NCBI RefSeq assembly: GCF_900168005.1
Contig: NZ_FUYP01000002.1
Location: forward strand, 186,001-250,000
From: Sphingopyxis flava
GTDB taxonomy: Bacteria > Pseudomonadota > Alphaproteobacteria > Sphingomonadales > Sphingomonadaceae
Length of the DNA: 64,000 nt
Reading direction: 5' to 3'
Within the stretch, counting starts at the first letter, position 1, and every line of letters starts with the position of its first letter. The position numbers and the translations under genes are program-made. Positions 54,383-62,040 of this stretch are shown in pieces. Under the pieces are notes generated by a model. The model had not been told where the DNA came from and did not search any database. It saw nothing but the letters and a program-made list of their open reading frames with translations.

Positions 54383-54785
54383 AATGTTCTATTGCCTTGC
54401 CGGTGATCGAAACCCAAGGTTCCTTGCGCTCCTCAAAGACCGAATAATCGGGCACCAAAGCGTGGCCGGGCTCGAAATTGCCGAGCGGGATCGCATAGGC
54501 ATCATGATAGGGTCGCGCCCGGTACCAGACGCCCGAGCCGCAGATGCTGCAAAAGAAGAAGTCGGCGGTGTTGCCGCTTTCGCCGGTGAATTGCCACATC
54601 CTCGCATGGTCTTCGCCGGTGATGCGGACCTGCTCCGCGGAAAAGCGCACCTGCGCGGCGAAGGCGCTGCCGCTGCGCGTCTTGCACTCGCGGCAGTGGC
54701 ACACTGACACCCGGATCGGCTCGCCCGTACAGGTGATACGGATCTGGCCGCAGCGGCAAGCGGCCCGGCGGGCGATCTTCGTCAT
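54375..54785 (-). CDS. GFA family (CENP-V/GFA domain) protein
   Basis: A 136-residue zinc protein with the GFA cysteine pattern: CRCG (~11-14), CHCRECK (~29-35) and CSICGSGV (~78-85). Family members include a glutathione-dependent formaldehyde-activating enzyme, but most are of unknown function. It sits between ruvA (four-base overlap) and the zinc-ribbon gene, an unusual interruption of the ruv cluster. Confidence 0.86.
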   Translation of the reverse strand: MTKIARRAACRCGQIRITCTGEPIRVSVCHCRECKTRSGSAFAAQVRFSAEQVRITGEDHARMWQFTGESGNTADFFFCSICGSGVWYRARPYHDAYAIPLGNFEPGHALVPDYSVFEERKEPWVSITGKAIEHYD

Positions 54786-55384
54786 TTCGCAGCCTTCTTG
54801 AGCGCGGCCCGCACGAGGGCGTCGAGCGTTGCTTTGGCGCCGAGCTCCTCATGTGCCGCCGCGACCGCCGCGCTCGCTTCAGCGGGTTTGAAGCCGAGGC
54901 CGGTGAGCGCGGCGACCGCGTCGCCGAGTGGCCCTGGAGCAGGTGCAATCGCAAGGCCCGCGCTTCCCGCGATACCGCCCAAGGCTCCCGCCTTGTCTTT
55001 GAGTTCGTGGGTGATGCGCTGGGCAAGCTTCGGCCCGACGCCGTTGGCGCGTGCAATCATGGCGCTGTCACCGCCAGCAAGCGCGCGCTGAAGATCAGCG
55101 ACCTCGAGCGCCGAAAGGATCGCGAGCGCGACCTTGGCGCCGACGCCCTGGACGCTGGTCAGCAGACGAAACCAGTCGCGCTCCTCGGCCCGCGCGAACC
55201 CCAAAAGGCGCAGGAAATCCTCGCCGACGAGCATCTCGGTGTGAATGGTGACATCGCTGCCGACAGAACCGAGCGCATCGAGGGTGCGCGCCGAAGCTTC
55301 GACGAGATAGCCGACGCCGCCGACGTCGATTACCGCATGGCCTGCGCCGCTGCTGTCGAGCCGTCCGGTGAGTTTCGCGATCAT
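54782..55384 (-). CDS. ruvA: Holliday-junction DNA helicase subunit RuvA
   Basis: A 200-residue tetrameric junction-binding protein. An OB-fold N-terminus ([11 protein letters not shown]...) is followed by two HhH motifs ([16 protein letters not shown] and [15 protein letters not shown]) and a C-terminal RuvB-contact domain after a Gly/Ala linker ([19 protein letters not shown]). It is 71 bases after ruvC. Confidence 0.96.
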   Translation of the reverse strand: MIAKLTGRLDSSGAGHAVIDVGGVGYLVEASARTLDALGSVGSDVTIHTEMLVGEDFLRLLGFARAEERDWFRLLTSVQGVGAKVALAILSALEVADLQRALAGGDSAMIARANGVGPKLAQRITHELKDKAGALGGIAGSAGLAIAPAPGPLGDAVAALTGLGFKPAEASAAVAAAHEELGAKATLDALVRAALKKAAK

Positions 55385-55455
55385 CTCACGGGCCTAACGC
55401 GAGGAGAACGAAAAGGGAATAGAATTCCCCTCAGGGCGCAGGGGGCAAACGAATT

Positions 55456-55929
55456 TCAATATCGCGGCCGGTGGTTGCCGTGACAGATCGCCACCGCCAG
55501 CGCGTCGGCTGCATCGGCGCCTTCGACCTTGGCGCCTGGCAGCAGGACGCGCAGCATCGCCTGCACCTGTTCCTTTGCAGCGCCGCCCGTGCCGACGATC
55601 GTCTTCTTGACGAGGCGGGGGGCATATTCGGCGACGGGAAGGCCTGCGCGCGCGCAGGCGAGAAGCGCGACGCCGCGGGCGTGTGCGAGTTTCAGCGTTG
55701 ACTGCGGATTGTCGTTGACGAAGACCTCCTCGACCGCCGCACACATCGGATCATGGTCGGCGATCACGGCTGCGAGCACCGTGTCGATATACGCAAGACG
55801 CTCAGGCAGCGCGGCCTTTGCATCGGTTTTGATCTGGCCATTGGCGATATGGCTGATCCGGCTGCCTTCGACGCGGATCATACCCCATCCGGTGCACGAC
55901 AGCGAGGGATCGAGGCCGAGAATGATCAT
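55456..55929 (-). CDS. ruvC: crossover junction endodeoxyribonuclease RuvC
   Basis: A 157-residue RNase-H-fold resolvase. Catalytic acids are Asp7 in [14 protein letters not shown], Glu in AAVEEVFVN (~67), and the C-terminal Asp pair in [14 protein letters not shown] (~140). It is the first ruv gene, about 95 bases downstream of yebC. Confidence 0.96.
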   Translation of the reverse strand: MIILGLDPSLSCTGWGMIRVEGSRISHIANGQIKTDAKAALPERLAYIDTVLAAVIADHDPMCAAVEEVFVNDNPQSTLKLAHARGVALLACARAGLPVAEYAPRLVKKTIVGTGGAAKEQVQAMLRVLLPGAKVEGADAADALAVAICHGNHRPRY

Positions 55930-56025
55930 GGGGTCATGGTCGCATGGCGCGGCGAGCGGCTACGCTGAAGGCGTGCGCAGCCAGCGGCCAAGCCGGCGCC
56001 GCGCGATGCGAACGGATTTTGGCTG

Positions 56026-56772
56026 TTAACCAAGCTTTTCCATCACGGCATCGGGGATATCATAGTTCCCCCACACGGTCTGGACATCGTCGTCGTCGTC
56101 GAGCGTGTCGATAAGCTTGAAGAGCGTCTGCGCGGTCGCCTCGTCCGTGACTTCGCTCTTCAGCGTAGGCCGCCAGGCGAGCTTCACGCCCTCAGCTTCG
56201 CCCAGCTTGGCTTCGAGCGCCTTGGCGACTTCGTGCAGATTTTCAACGCTCGTCCAGATCTCGTGGCCGTCTTCGGACGATTCAACATCGTCGGCGCCGG
56301 CGTCGAGCGCAGCTTCGAACACCATGTCTGGGTCGCCCGCGCTCGCCGGATATGTGACCTGGCCGAGCCGATCGAAGCCGTGGCTGACGCTGCCGGTGGT
56401 GCCCAGATTGCCGCCATTCTTTGCAAAGGCCGTGCGCACGTTCGTCGCGGTCCGGTTGCGGTTGTCGGTGAGAGCCTCGACGATCAGCGATACGCCGCCG
56501 GGGCCGTAACCCTCATAGCGGATCTCCTCGTAATTCTCGCCTTCACCGCCCGACGCCTTGTCGATCGCGCGCTGGATATTGTCTTTTGGCATCGACTGCG
56601 CCTTGGCCGCGTTTACCGCGGCGCGCAGGCGTGCATTGGCGTCGGGGTCGGGCAGACCCATTTTCGCTGCGACAGTGATTTCGCGCGCGAGCTTGGAGAA
56701 GAGGGCGCTGCGCTTCTTGTCCTGCGCGCCCTTGCGGTACATGATGTTCTTGAATTTGCTATGGCCGGCCAC
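56026..56772 (-). CDS. YebC/PmpR family regulator
   Basis: A 248-residue YebC/TACO1-fold protein with the hallmark [21 protein letters not shown]-terminus and conserved [17 protein letters not shown] and [19 protein letters not shown] stretches. Family members act as transcription regulators (PmpR, RuvC-linked) or as ribosome-associated factors relieving proline stalling. Its location before ruvC is the classical one. Confidence 0.94.
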   Translation of the reverse strand: MAGHSKFKNIMYRKGAQDKKRSALFSKLAREITVAAKMGLPDPDANARLRAAVNAAKAQSMPKDNIQRAIDKASGGEGENYEEIRYEGYGPGGVSLIVEALTDNRNRTATNVRTAFAKNGGNLGTTGSVSHGFDRLGQVTYPASAGDPDMVFEAALDAGADDVESSEDGHEIWTSVENLHEVAKALEAKLGEAEGVKLAWRPTLKSEVTDEATAQTLFKLIDTLDDDDDVQTVWGNYDIPDAVMEKLG

Positions 56773-56860
56773 GGCCTACCTCCCATCGATGTGGAAAAAT
56801 GTGGCGCCGCCCTAGCGTGCGCGGCTTTTCGAGACAACCGCTGCGTTGCGGGCGCGGCGA

Positions 56861-57181
56861 CTAGATGAGGACCGCCGTCCCGCTCGCCGACACCATCAGC
56901 ATCGACCCGTTCTGGCCGAGAACCTCATAGTCGATGTCGACGCCGATGACGGCGTTGCCGCCGAGCTTCGCAGCCTCGGCCTCCATTTCGCTCAGTGCCT
57001 CCTTGCGCGCGCGGGCAAGGACGTCCTCATATTTGCCCGAACGGCCGCCGACGATATCGGTGATGCTTGCAAACAGGTCGCGGAAAATGTTCGCACCGAC
57101 GATCACCTCGCCGGTGACGATGCCCAGATATTCGCGGACCGGACGGCCCTCAACGGTGGGGGTCGTAGTGCTGAACATCAT
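56861..57181 (-). CDS. YbjQ/UPF0145 family protein
   Basis: A 106-residue YbjQ protein with [20 protein letters not shown] at ~17-36, a [21 protein letters not shown] helix, then [20 protein letters not shown]. These proteins form pentamers; their function is not known. It sits 26 bases after gapR on the same strand. Confidence 0.9.
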   Translation of the reverse strand: MMFSTTTPTVEGRPVREYLGIVTGEVIVGANIFRDLFASITDIVGGRSGKYEDVLARARKEALSEMEAEAAKLGGNAVIGVDIDYEVLGQNGSMLMVSASGTAVLI

Positions 57182-57207
57182 GTCGTCTCCCTGTTTGCGC
57201 CTTTGCC

Positions 57208-57450
57208 TCAGTCGATGCCGAGCGCCGACTTGTACACGTCGAGGATCGCCTCCATCTCCTTGCGGTCGTGCACCGGCATTTTCCGCAAACGGACGATCTG
57301 GCGCATGATCTTGGGATCATAGCCCTGCGACTTGGCTTCGTTATAGACGTCGCGGATATCGTCGGCGATGCCCTTTTTCTCTTCTTCCAGCCGCTCGATG
57401 CGCTCGATGAAAAGGCGCAGTTGTTCGTCGGCAGTAGTGGCTTCGCTCAT
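57208..57450 (-). CDS. gapR: DUF2312/GapR-type nucleoid protein
   Basis: An 80-residue, largely helical DNA-binding protein: [20 protein letters not shown] coiled coil (~11-30), [15 protein letters not shown], and [10 protein letters not shown] basic helix. It matches Caulobacter GapR, which clamps overtwisted AT-rich DNA ahead of polymerases and replication forks. ATG 57450 is chosen because family homology starts there; a longer frame upstream is not protein-like. Confidence 0.93.
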   Translation of the reverse strand: MSEATTADEQLRLFIERIERLEEEKKGIADDIRDVYNEAKSQGYDPKIMRQIVRLRKMPVHDRKEMEAILDVYKSALGID

Positions 57451-57506
57451 ATTGGACTCCGCTGGGGTTGGAATTTTCGGCGCAAGAGAATCGCGCCGGC
57501 GTCCAA

Positions 57507-57836
57507 CTAACGAGGTCGGGGATTCTTGGCCATGCTTTCTTCCATCCGTGCGAGTTGCTCCGCACTGGCAGGGACGTGATAGCGCGCCTTCCATTCGGCT
57601 GTTGGCATGCCGTGGACGATCGTACGCCCGGCCTCCTTGTCCATGCCTCCCGCCTCGGCGATCCAGTCGCCAAGGCAGTTGCGGCAGAAGCCGGCAAGAC
57701 CCATGAGGTCGATGTTCGCTGCGTCGTGACGATGACGCAGCAGCCTCACCAGTCGGCGGAAGGCGGCCGCCGCAATCGCGTCGTCGAGGTCGTCGAGCAC
57801 ATCGGGGGCGGCGGGCTGGTCTTCGCTGCAGGACAT
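57507..57836 (-). CDS. DUF1244 family protein
   Basis: A 109-residue protein with the DUF1244 core [21 protein letters not shown] followed by [14 protein letters not shown] (two Cys) and [12 protein letters not shown]. Function is unknown; the conserved CRNC pair may bind a metal. It is divergent from pyruvate kinase and often lies near gapR in alphaproteobacteria. Confidence 0.9.
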   Translation of the reverse strand: MSCSEDQPAAPDVLDDLDDAIAAAAFRRLVRLLRHRHDAANIDLMGLAGFCRNCLGDWIAEAGGMDKEAGRTIVHGMPTAEWKARYHVPASAEQLARMEESMAKNPRPR

Positions 57837-57903
57837 CGGACGTTTCTCACCTTTACGGGGTTGAATAGCTATACGGCGGTTGCCTTGGCACGATCAACGC
57901 GTC

Positions 57904-59403
57904 ATGCCCCGCAGGAACCGTAACGGCAAGATGACAGGCGGAGCAATCGTGGTCCACAATTTCACCCCCCGCCAGCGCAAGGTGCGCATCCTGGCGACCC
58001 TTGGTCCTGCGAGCGCTCACCCCGAAATGATTTCGGCGCTCCACCGGGCAGGCGCCGACGCTTTTCGCGTCAATATGAGCCACGGCGATCATGACGGCCA
58101 CGCCAAGGTGATCGCGGCGATCCGCGCGCTCGAAAAGGAAACCGGCCGACCGACGACGATCCTGGTCGACCTTCAAGGTCCTAAGCTGCGGGTCGGAACC
58201 TTTAGCGAGGGACCGGCTGAGCTGGCGAAGGGCCAGAGCTTCGTCCTCGACGCGGACAAGGCGCCGGGCGACGCGGCGCGCGTTCACCTGCCGCATCCGG
58301 AGCTTTTTGCCGCGCTTGAACCGGGAACGCGGCTCCTCATCGACGATGGCAAGCTGGTGCTGCGCGTGCAAAGCGTATCCCCGGACCGGATAGACACGCT
58401 CGTCGAGGTGGGCGGACGGATCTCGGACCGCAAGGGGGTCAACGTCCCCGACGTCGTCGTGCCGCTCGCTGCACTGACCGAAAAGGATCGAAGGGATCTT
58501 GCCTTCGCGCTCGACCAGCATGTCGACTGGATTGCCCTTTCTTTCGTGCAGCGGCCCGAGGATGTCGCCGAGGCGCGGCGGCTGATCGGGGGCAAGGCGG
58601 CATTGCTCGTCAAGTTCGAAAAACCCTCGGGGGTTCAACGGCTCGAGGAAATATTGGAGCTTGCCGACGCCGCCATGGTCGCGCGCGGTGACCTCGGCGT
58701 GGAACTTCCGCCCGAGGCGGTTCCTCCGCTTCAAAAGCGGATCGTCGCGGCCGCCCGCAGGATGGGCAAGCCGGTCGTTGTCGCGACGCAAATGCTCGAA
58801 TCGATGATCGTCTCGCCGACTCCGACGCGCGCCGAGGTGTCGGATGTCGCGACCGCGGTCTACGACGGGGCTGATGCGATCATGCTCTCGGCCGAGACCG
58901 CCGCGGGCGCCTGGCCGGTCGAGGCGGTGACGATGATGGATTCGATTGCCCGGTCGGTCGAAGGCGACCCTGACTATTACCGCCGCCTCCATTTCACGGA
59001 GACCTTACCCGACGCGACCACCGCCGACGCGCTTGCCGAGGCGGCGGGGAGCATCATCGGGACGATCGGTGCCGATGCCATCATCTGCTTCACCGCCTCG
59101 GGCTCGACCGCTCGGCGCGTCGCGCGCGAGCGTCCCGGAGCGCCGCTGCTGGTGCTTACCCCGAAGCGCGAGGCGGCGCGTCGCATGGGTCTGCTCTGGG
59201 GTGCCCATGCGGTTCCCACCAGGGACATCGGAAGCTTCGAGGAAATGATCGCCAAAGGTAAGCGCATGGCTTTGCGTCACGGCATCGGACAATCGGGCTC
59301 GAAGCTGGTCATGATGGCTGGCGTTCCTTTCGGCACGCCGGGATCGACCAACGTGCTGCATGTCGCGACGCTGACGGGCGATGAGTTGAGGGGCTATGGA
59401 TGA
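57904..59403 (+). CDS. pyk: pyruvate kinase
   Basis: This enzyme converts PEP and ADP to pyruvate and ATP, the last step of glycolysis or Entner-Doudoroff. The protein has 499 residues from ATG 57904. The barrel begins RKVRILATLGPAS (~35); the active site is ARGDLGVELP (~260), with the substrate lysine in LVKFEKPSG and the MLESMI helix. The C-terminal allosteric domain (~385 on) carries FTASGSTARRVA. ATG 57931 is a possible alternative start; neither has a strong ribosome-binding site. Confidence 0.95.
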   Translation: MPRRNRNGKMTGGAIVVHNFTPRQRKVRILATLGPASAHPEMISALHRAGADAFRVNMSHGDHDGHAKVIAAIRALEKETGRPTTILVDLQGPKLRVGTFSEGPAELAKGQSFVLDADKAPGDAARVHLPHPELFAALEPGTRLLIDDGKLVLRVQSVSPDRIDTLVEVGGRISDRKGVNVPDVVVPLAALTEKDRRDLAFALDQHVDWIALSFVQRPEDVAEARRLIGGKAALLVKFEKPSGVQRLEEILELADAAMVARGDLGVELPPEAVPPLQKRIVAAARRMGKPVVVATQMLESMIVSPTPTRAEVSDVATAVYDGADAIMLSAETAAGAWPVEAVTMMDSIARSVEGDPDYYRRLHFTETLPDATTADALAEAAGSIIGTIGADAIICFTASGSTARRVARERPGAPLLVLTPKREAARRMGLLWGAHAVPTRDIGSFEEMIAKGKRMALRHGIGQSGSKLVMMAGVPFGTPGSTNVLHVATLTGDELRGYG

Positions 59404-59546
59404 TGGAGCGGCCGAATGGGCAGCAGTCGCGCCGACTCCATTAGGAATAGGCTGCGCGCGATGCGAAACTCCAGTCTAGGATTCGAAGGGTCGATACGGT
59501 AATGCGCTGCTCCCCGCCGCGGTGAGTAAAGGGTGCCGGTTCCTAA

Positions 59547-60344
59547 ATGTTGAAGAACTTGTTTTCGAAGGTTGCGCGAGCCGCGGAGACCGAACCCGAG
59601 CCAGGTTCCGAGGCTGCAGCGGGGGGCGAATCCCGCGCTTATACTGTGGGCTGGCTGCTCAATGTCGAAGGCGCGAGCGTCATTTGGGACACCCCGCGGC
59701 CGGTGCGGGTCGAGTCGCAAAGCAAGGATCCCAAGTCCGTCGGCAAATGTCCCTCGGTGCTTGATTTTGACCGCCGTCACTTCGTGATCAACTGCCCCAT
59801 CGACGTTCATTTGCGGCTGAACCTGACGGCCGGCGGGATGGAAATTACCAACGTCCTCGCCGACAAAAGTCCAATTCGGGCCGAGGCGCTGCAGCGCTGG
59901 ATCGTATTTCAGCCGCGGAACGAATGGCGCCATCCGCAGCGGCCGGTGCTCCAGATGCTGACGTCTTATGTCTTCGTTTCGGACGACCCGGTCTACGTCA
60001 ATCAATATCCCCCCATTTTCCATCATACGCCCGACCGCCCCGGCATTCAGATCAACGGCCGCTTTCCGATCGATGTCTGGCCGCGGCCATTGCAATGGGC
60101 GTTCGAGTGGCATGACACGACCAGGGATTTGATCCTGCGGCGCGGGGAGCCGCTATTTTGCGTCCGGTTCGACGGCCCCGATCCCGCAGCGCCGACGCGG
60201 CTCATCGAGGCCAAGAAGACGTCCGAGCTTGAAAGCTATATGGCGTCGATCACGGGCGTGACCGAAATCGTCGGGCAGACCTATTCGCTGTTCAAGACGG
60301 CGCGCGAGCGCCGGCCGGCGAGGCTTCTCTATCCCAAGGATTGA
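59547..60344 (+). CDS. hypothetical protein
   Basis: An unrecognised 265-residue protein, probably cytoplasmic. It has no signal peptide or membrane helix. The mid-region contains FDRRHFVINCPIDVHLRLNL and FQPRNEWRHPQRPVLQMLTS, and the end RRGEPLFCVRFDGPDPAAPT with a conserved-looking helix ELESYMASITGVTEIVGQTY. The composition resembles DUF6065-type phage/secretion-associated proteins but I cannot confirm it. A gene of 120 residues follows 51 bases later and may be linked. Confidence 0.6.
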   Translation: MLKNLFSKVARAAETEPEPGSEAAAGGESRAYTVGWLLNVEGASVIWDTPRPVRVESQSKDPKSVGKCPSVLDFDRRHFVINCPIDVHLRLNLTAGGMEITNVLADKSPIRAEALQRWIVFQPRNEWRHPQRPVLQMLTSYVFVSDDPVYVNQYPPIFHHTPDRPGIQINGRFPIDVWPRPLQWAFEWHDTTRDLILRRGEPLFCVRFDGPDPAAPTRLIEAKKTSELESYMASITGVTEIVGQTYSLFKTARERRPARLLYPKD

Positions 60345-60395
60345 GGGATTGCGTGCGCCTGCGCAGGCTGCTTGCCGCATGAAAAGGAATTCGCG

Positions 60396-60758
60396 TTGAA
60401 ATTTGTCGAAGTTGTCGAATGGACTGCGAAGGATGGCGCTCTTCACTTCGCATTGAAGGGTGACGACGAGGCGCTGCACCGGATTGAGGTCGGCCTTGAA
60501 TGTGCGCCGGTTCTCGCCAGTGCGCTGGTCGCGGAACTTGAGAAATCGGGGGGGCAGGACGGCGAAGCGCAGTTGATCCGCCCCGTGGGGATGCAGACAG
60601 GAAAAACCGAGCAGAATGAGCCGATGCTGTTCATGCGGCTTCAGGGCGGGGCCGAGCTTCCGCTTGTCTTCAAGCGCGAAAGCCTTGGCGTGCTGATCTC
60701 GGAGCTTCAGAAGCTGAAGTCGCTTATTGAGCCGGGCGGTCAGATTCTCTGGCGTTAG
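60396..60758 (+). CDS. small hypothetical protein
   Basis: A 120-residue protein from TTG 60396, preceded by AAGGA at ideal spacing. It has alternating beta-like segments (FVEVVEWTAKDGALHFAL, LFMRLQGGAELPLVFKRES) and a short terminal helix. No signal peptide or known motif is visible. It probably forms a pair with the previous gene. Function unknown. Confidence 0.6.
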   Translation: MKFVEVVEWTAKDGALHFALKGDDEALHRIEVGLECAPVLASALVAELEKSGGQDGEAQLIRPVGMQTGKTEQNEPMLFMRLQGGAELPLVFKRESLGVLISELQKLKSLIEPGGQILWR

Positions 60759-60825
60759 GTCGCGACGTCGCGATCAGGCCGGATCCCAGGGCGGGCAGGC
60801 GACCCGCTGCGTTCAGACGAAGATG

Positions 60826-60852
60826 CCGGGCGAGGGCGCTCTCCGGTTTTTT
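60826..60852 (+). terminator. Rho-independent terminator with U-run
   Basis: CCGG...GAG-GGCG-CTC...CCGG forms a GC stem directly followed by six T. It lies 68 bases after the small hypothetical gene. An upstream hairpin, GCGGG/CCCGC (60791-60807), also occurs; together they could be the 3' end of a small RNA or simply the operon end. Confidence 0.65.
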
Positions 60853-61065
60853 CCTCGCGCCGGCGCAAGACACGGATTCAATTGATTCAGATCGGCACAA
60901 AGTTACCGCGCGATTCAGAAAATTAACGCTTCTGATTCAGTTCGGGACGGACAAAAATGGTAAATGATGTTTGCACCATTGACGGCAGGCGGCATATTCG
61001 GTGCATGTCGCGTGTCGGGACCCGCGTGGGAGGGCTCGCATTACCAGTTCGGAGGCCTGTCTCGC

Positions 61066-61839
61066 GTGTCTGCGCCGTTTCGTTTTCCGCGCTTCTTTGT
61101 CACCAGCCCGGCGCCTTGCCCTTATCTGGAGGGCAGGACCGAGCGCAAGGTGTTCACCGAACTCGGGGGGCATAATGCGAGCGAGCTCAACGATGCGCTC
61201 GGCCGCATCGGCTTTCGCCGCAGCCAGTCGGTTGCCTACCGGCCGAGCTGCACCGACTGCGCCGCTTGCGTATCGGTGCGCGTTTGCGCGATGGATTTCA
61301 CGCCAAGCCAGTCGCAGAAGCGGAACCTGCGACGCAATGGTGATCTGGTCGCCACCGCCTGCAAGCCTTGGGCGACCGACGAGCAATATGCGCTTTTGCA
61401 TGCCTATCTCCAGTCGCGCCACCCGAACGGCGGCATGGCAGACATGGACGAGCAGGATTTCGCCGACATGGTCGAGCAGTCTCCTGTCGACACCTATATG
61501 ATCGAATATCGCGAGCCGACTCCCGACGGCAGCCGCGGACGCCTTGTGGGCTGCTGCCTGACCGACCGCCAGGGCGATGGGCTGTCGATGATCTACAGCT
61601 TCTTCGATACGGCGCATCCCCTGCGCGAGGGGCTTGGCACCTATATCATCCTCGACCATGTGCGGCGCGCAGCCGGTGCGGGACTGCCCTATGTCTATCT
61701 TGGCTACTGGATCGAGGGTTCGGCTCGCATGGCCTACAAGGCGCGCTTCCGCCCCCTCGAGAAGCTCAGCCCCGATGGCTGGTCGCGCTTCGAGCCGATC
61801 GCGTCTGACCGGACCGCCGCAATTTTCGAACTCGCCTGA
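61066..61839 (+). CDS. bpt: aspartate/glutamate leucyltransferase Bpt (arginyltransferase fold)
   Basis: A protein of the N-degron pathway that adds Leu (or Arg in older naming) to proteins with N-terminal Asp or Glu for ClpAP/ClpS degradation. The 257-residue protein carries the [18 protein letters not shown]-terminal motif, the [13 protein letters not shown] cysteine cluster, and [20 protein letters not shown] near the C-terminus. GTG 61066 with GGAGG at 61051 is chosen; the extra upstream codons to 60964 lack support. Confidence 0.9.
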   Translation: MSAPFRFPRFFVTSPAPCPYLEGRTERKVFTELGGHNASELNDALGRIGFRRSQSVAYRPSCTDCAACVSVRVCAMDFTPSQSQKRNLRRNGDLVATACKPWATDEQYALLHAYLQSRHPNGGMADMDEQDFADMVEQSPVDTYMIEYREPTPDGSRGRLVGCCLTDRQGDGLSMIYSFFDTAHPLREGLGTYIILDHVRRAAGAGLPYVYLGYWIEGSARMAYKARFRPLEKLSPDGWSRFEPIASDRTAAIFELA

Positions 61840-61841
61840 TT

Positions 61842-61885
61842 GCGGGCCAAAGTTTCTTCGTCACTTGTTGACCTCGGCCCGCTTT
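61842..61885 (+). terminator. hairpin after bpt
   Basis: GCGGGCC (61842-61848) pairs with GGCCCGC (61876-61882), with a 27-base loop, followed by TTT. It lies immediately after the bpt stop and is a weak intrinsic terminator. The remaining ~155 bases before the next gene show no feature I can name. Confidence 0.45.
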
Positions 61886-62040
61886 CAAGGGCATAGCGTC
61901 CATTCCAGAACATAAGTTCGGGTCGCATCCGTTAGAGATCGCCGGGGGCTGGCGATGGGGGGTTGGATGCCCATGCGCGCATTGGTCTGTGTCCGCGACA
62001 ATCGACCGCCTCGGGCGGTCCCAGTGGACGCAGGCGCCTT

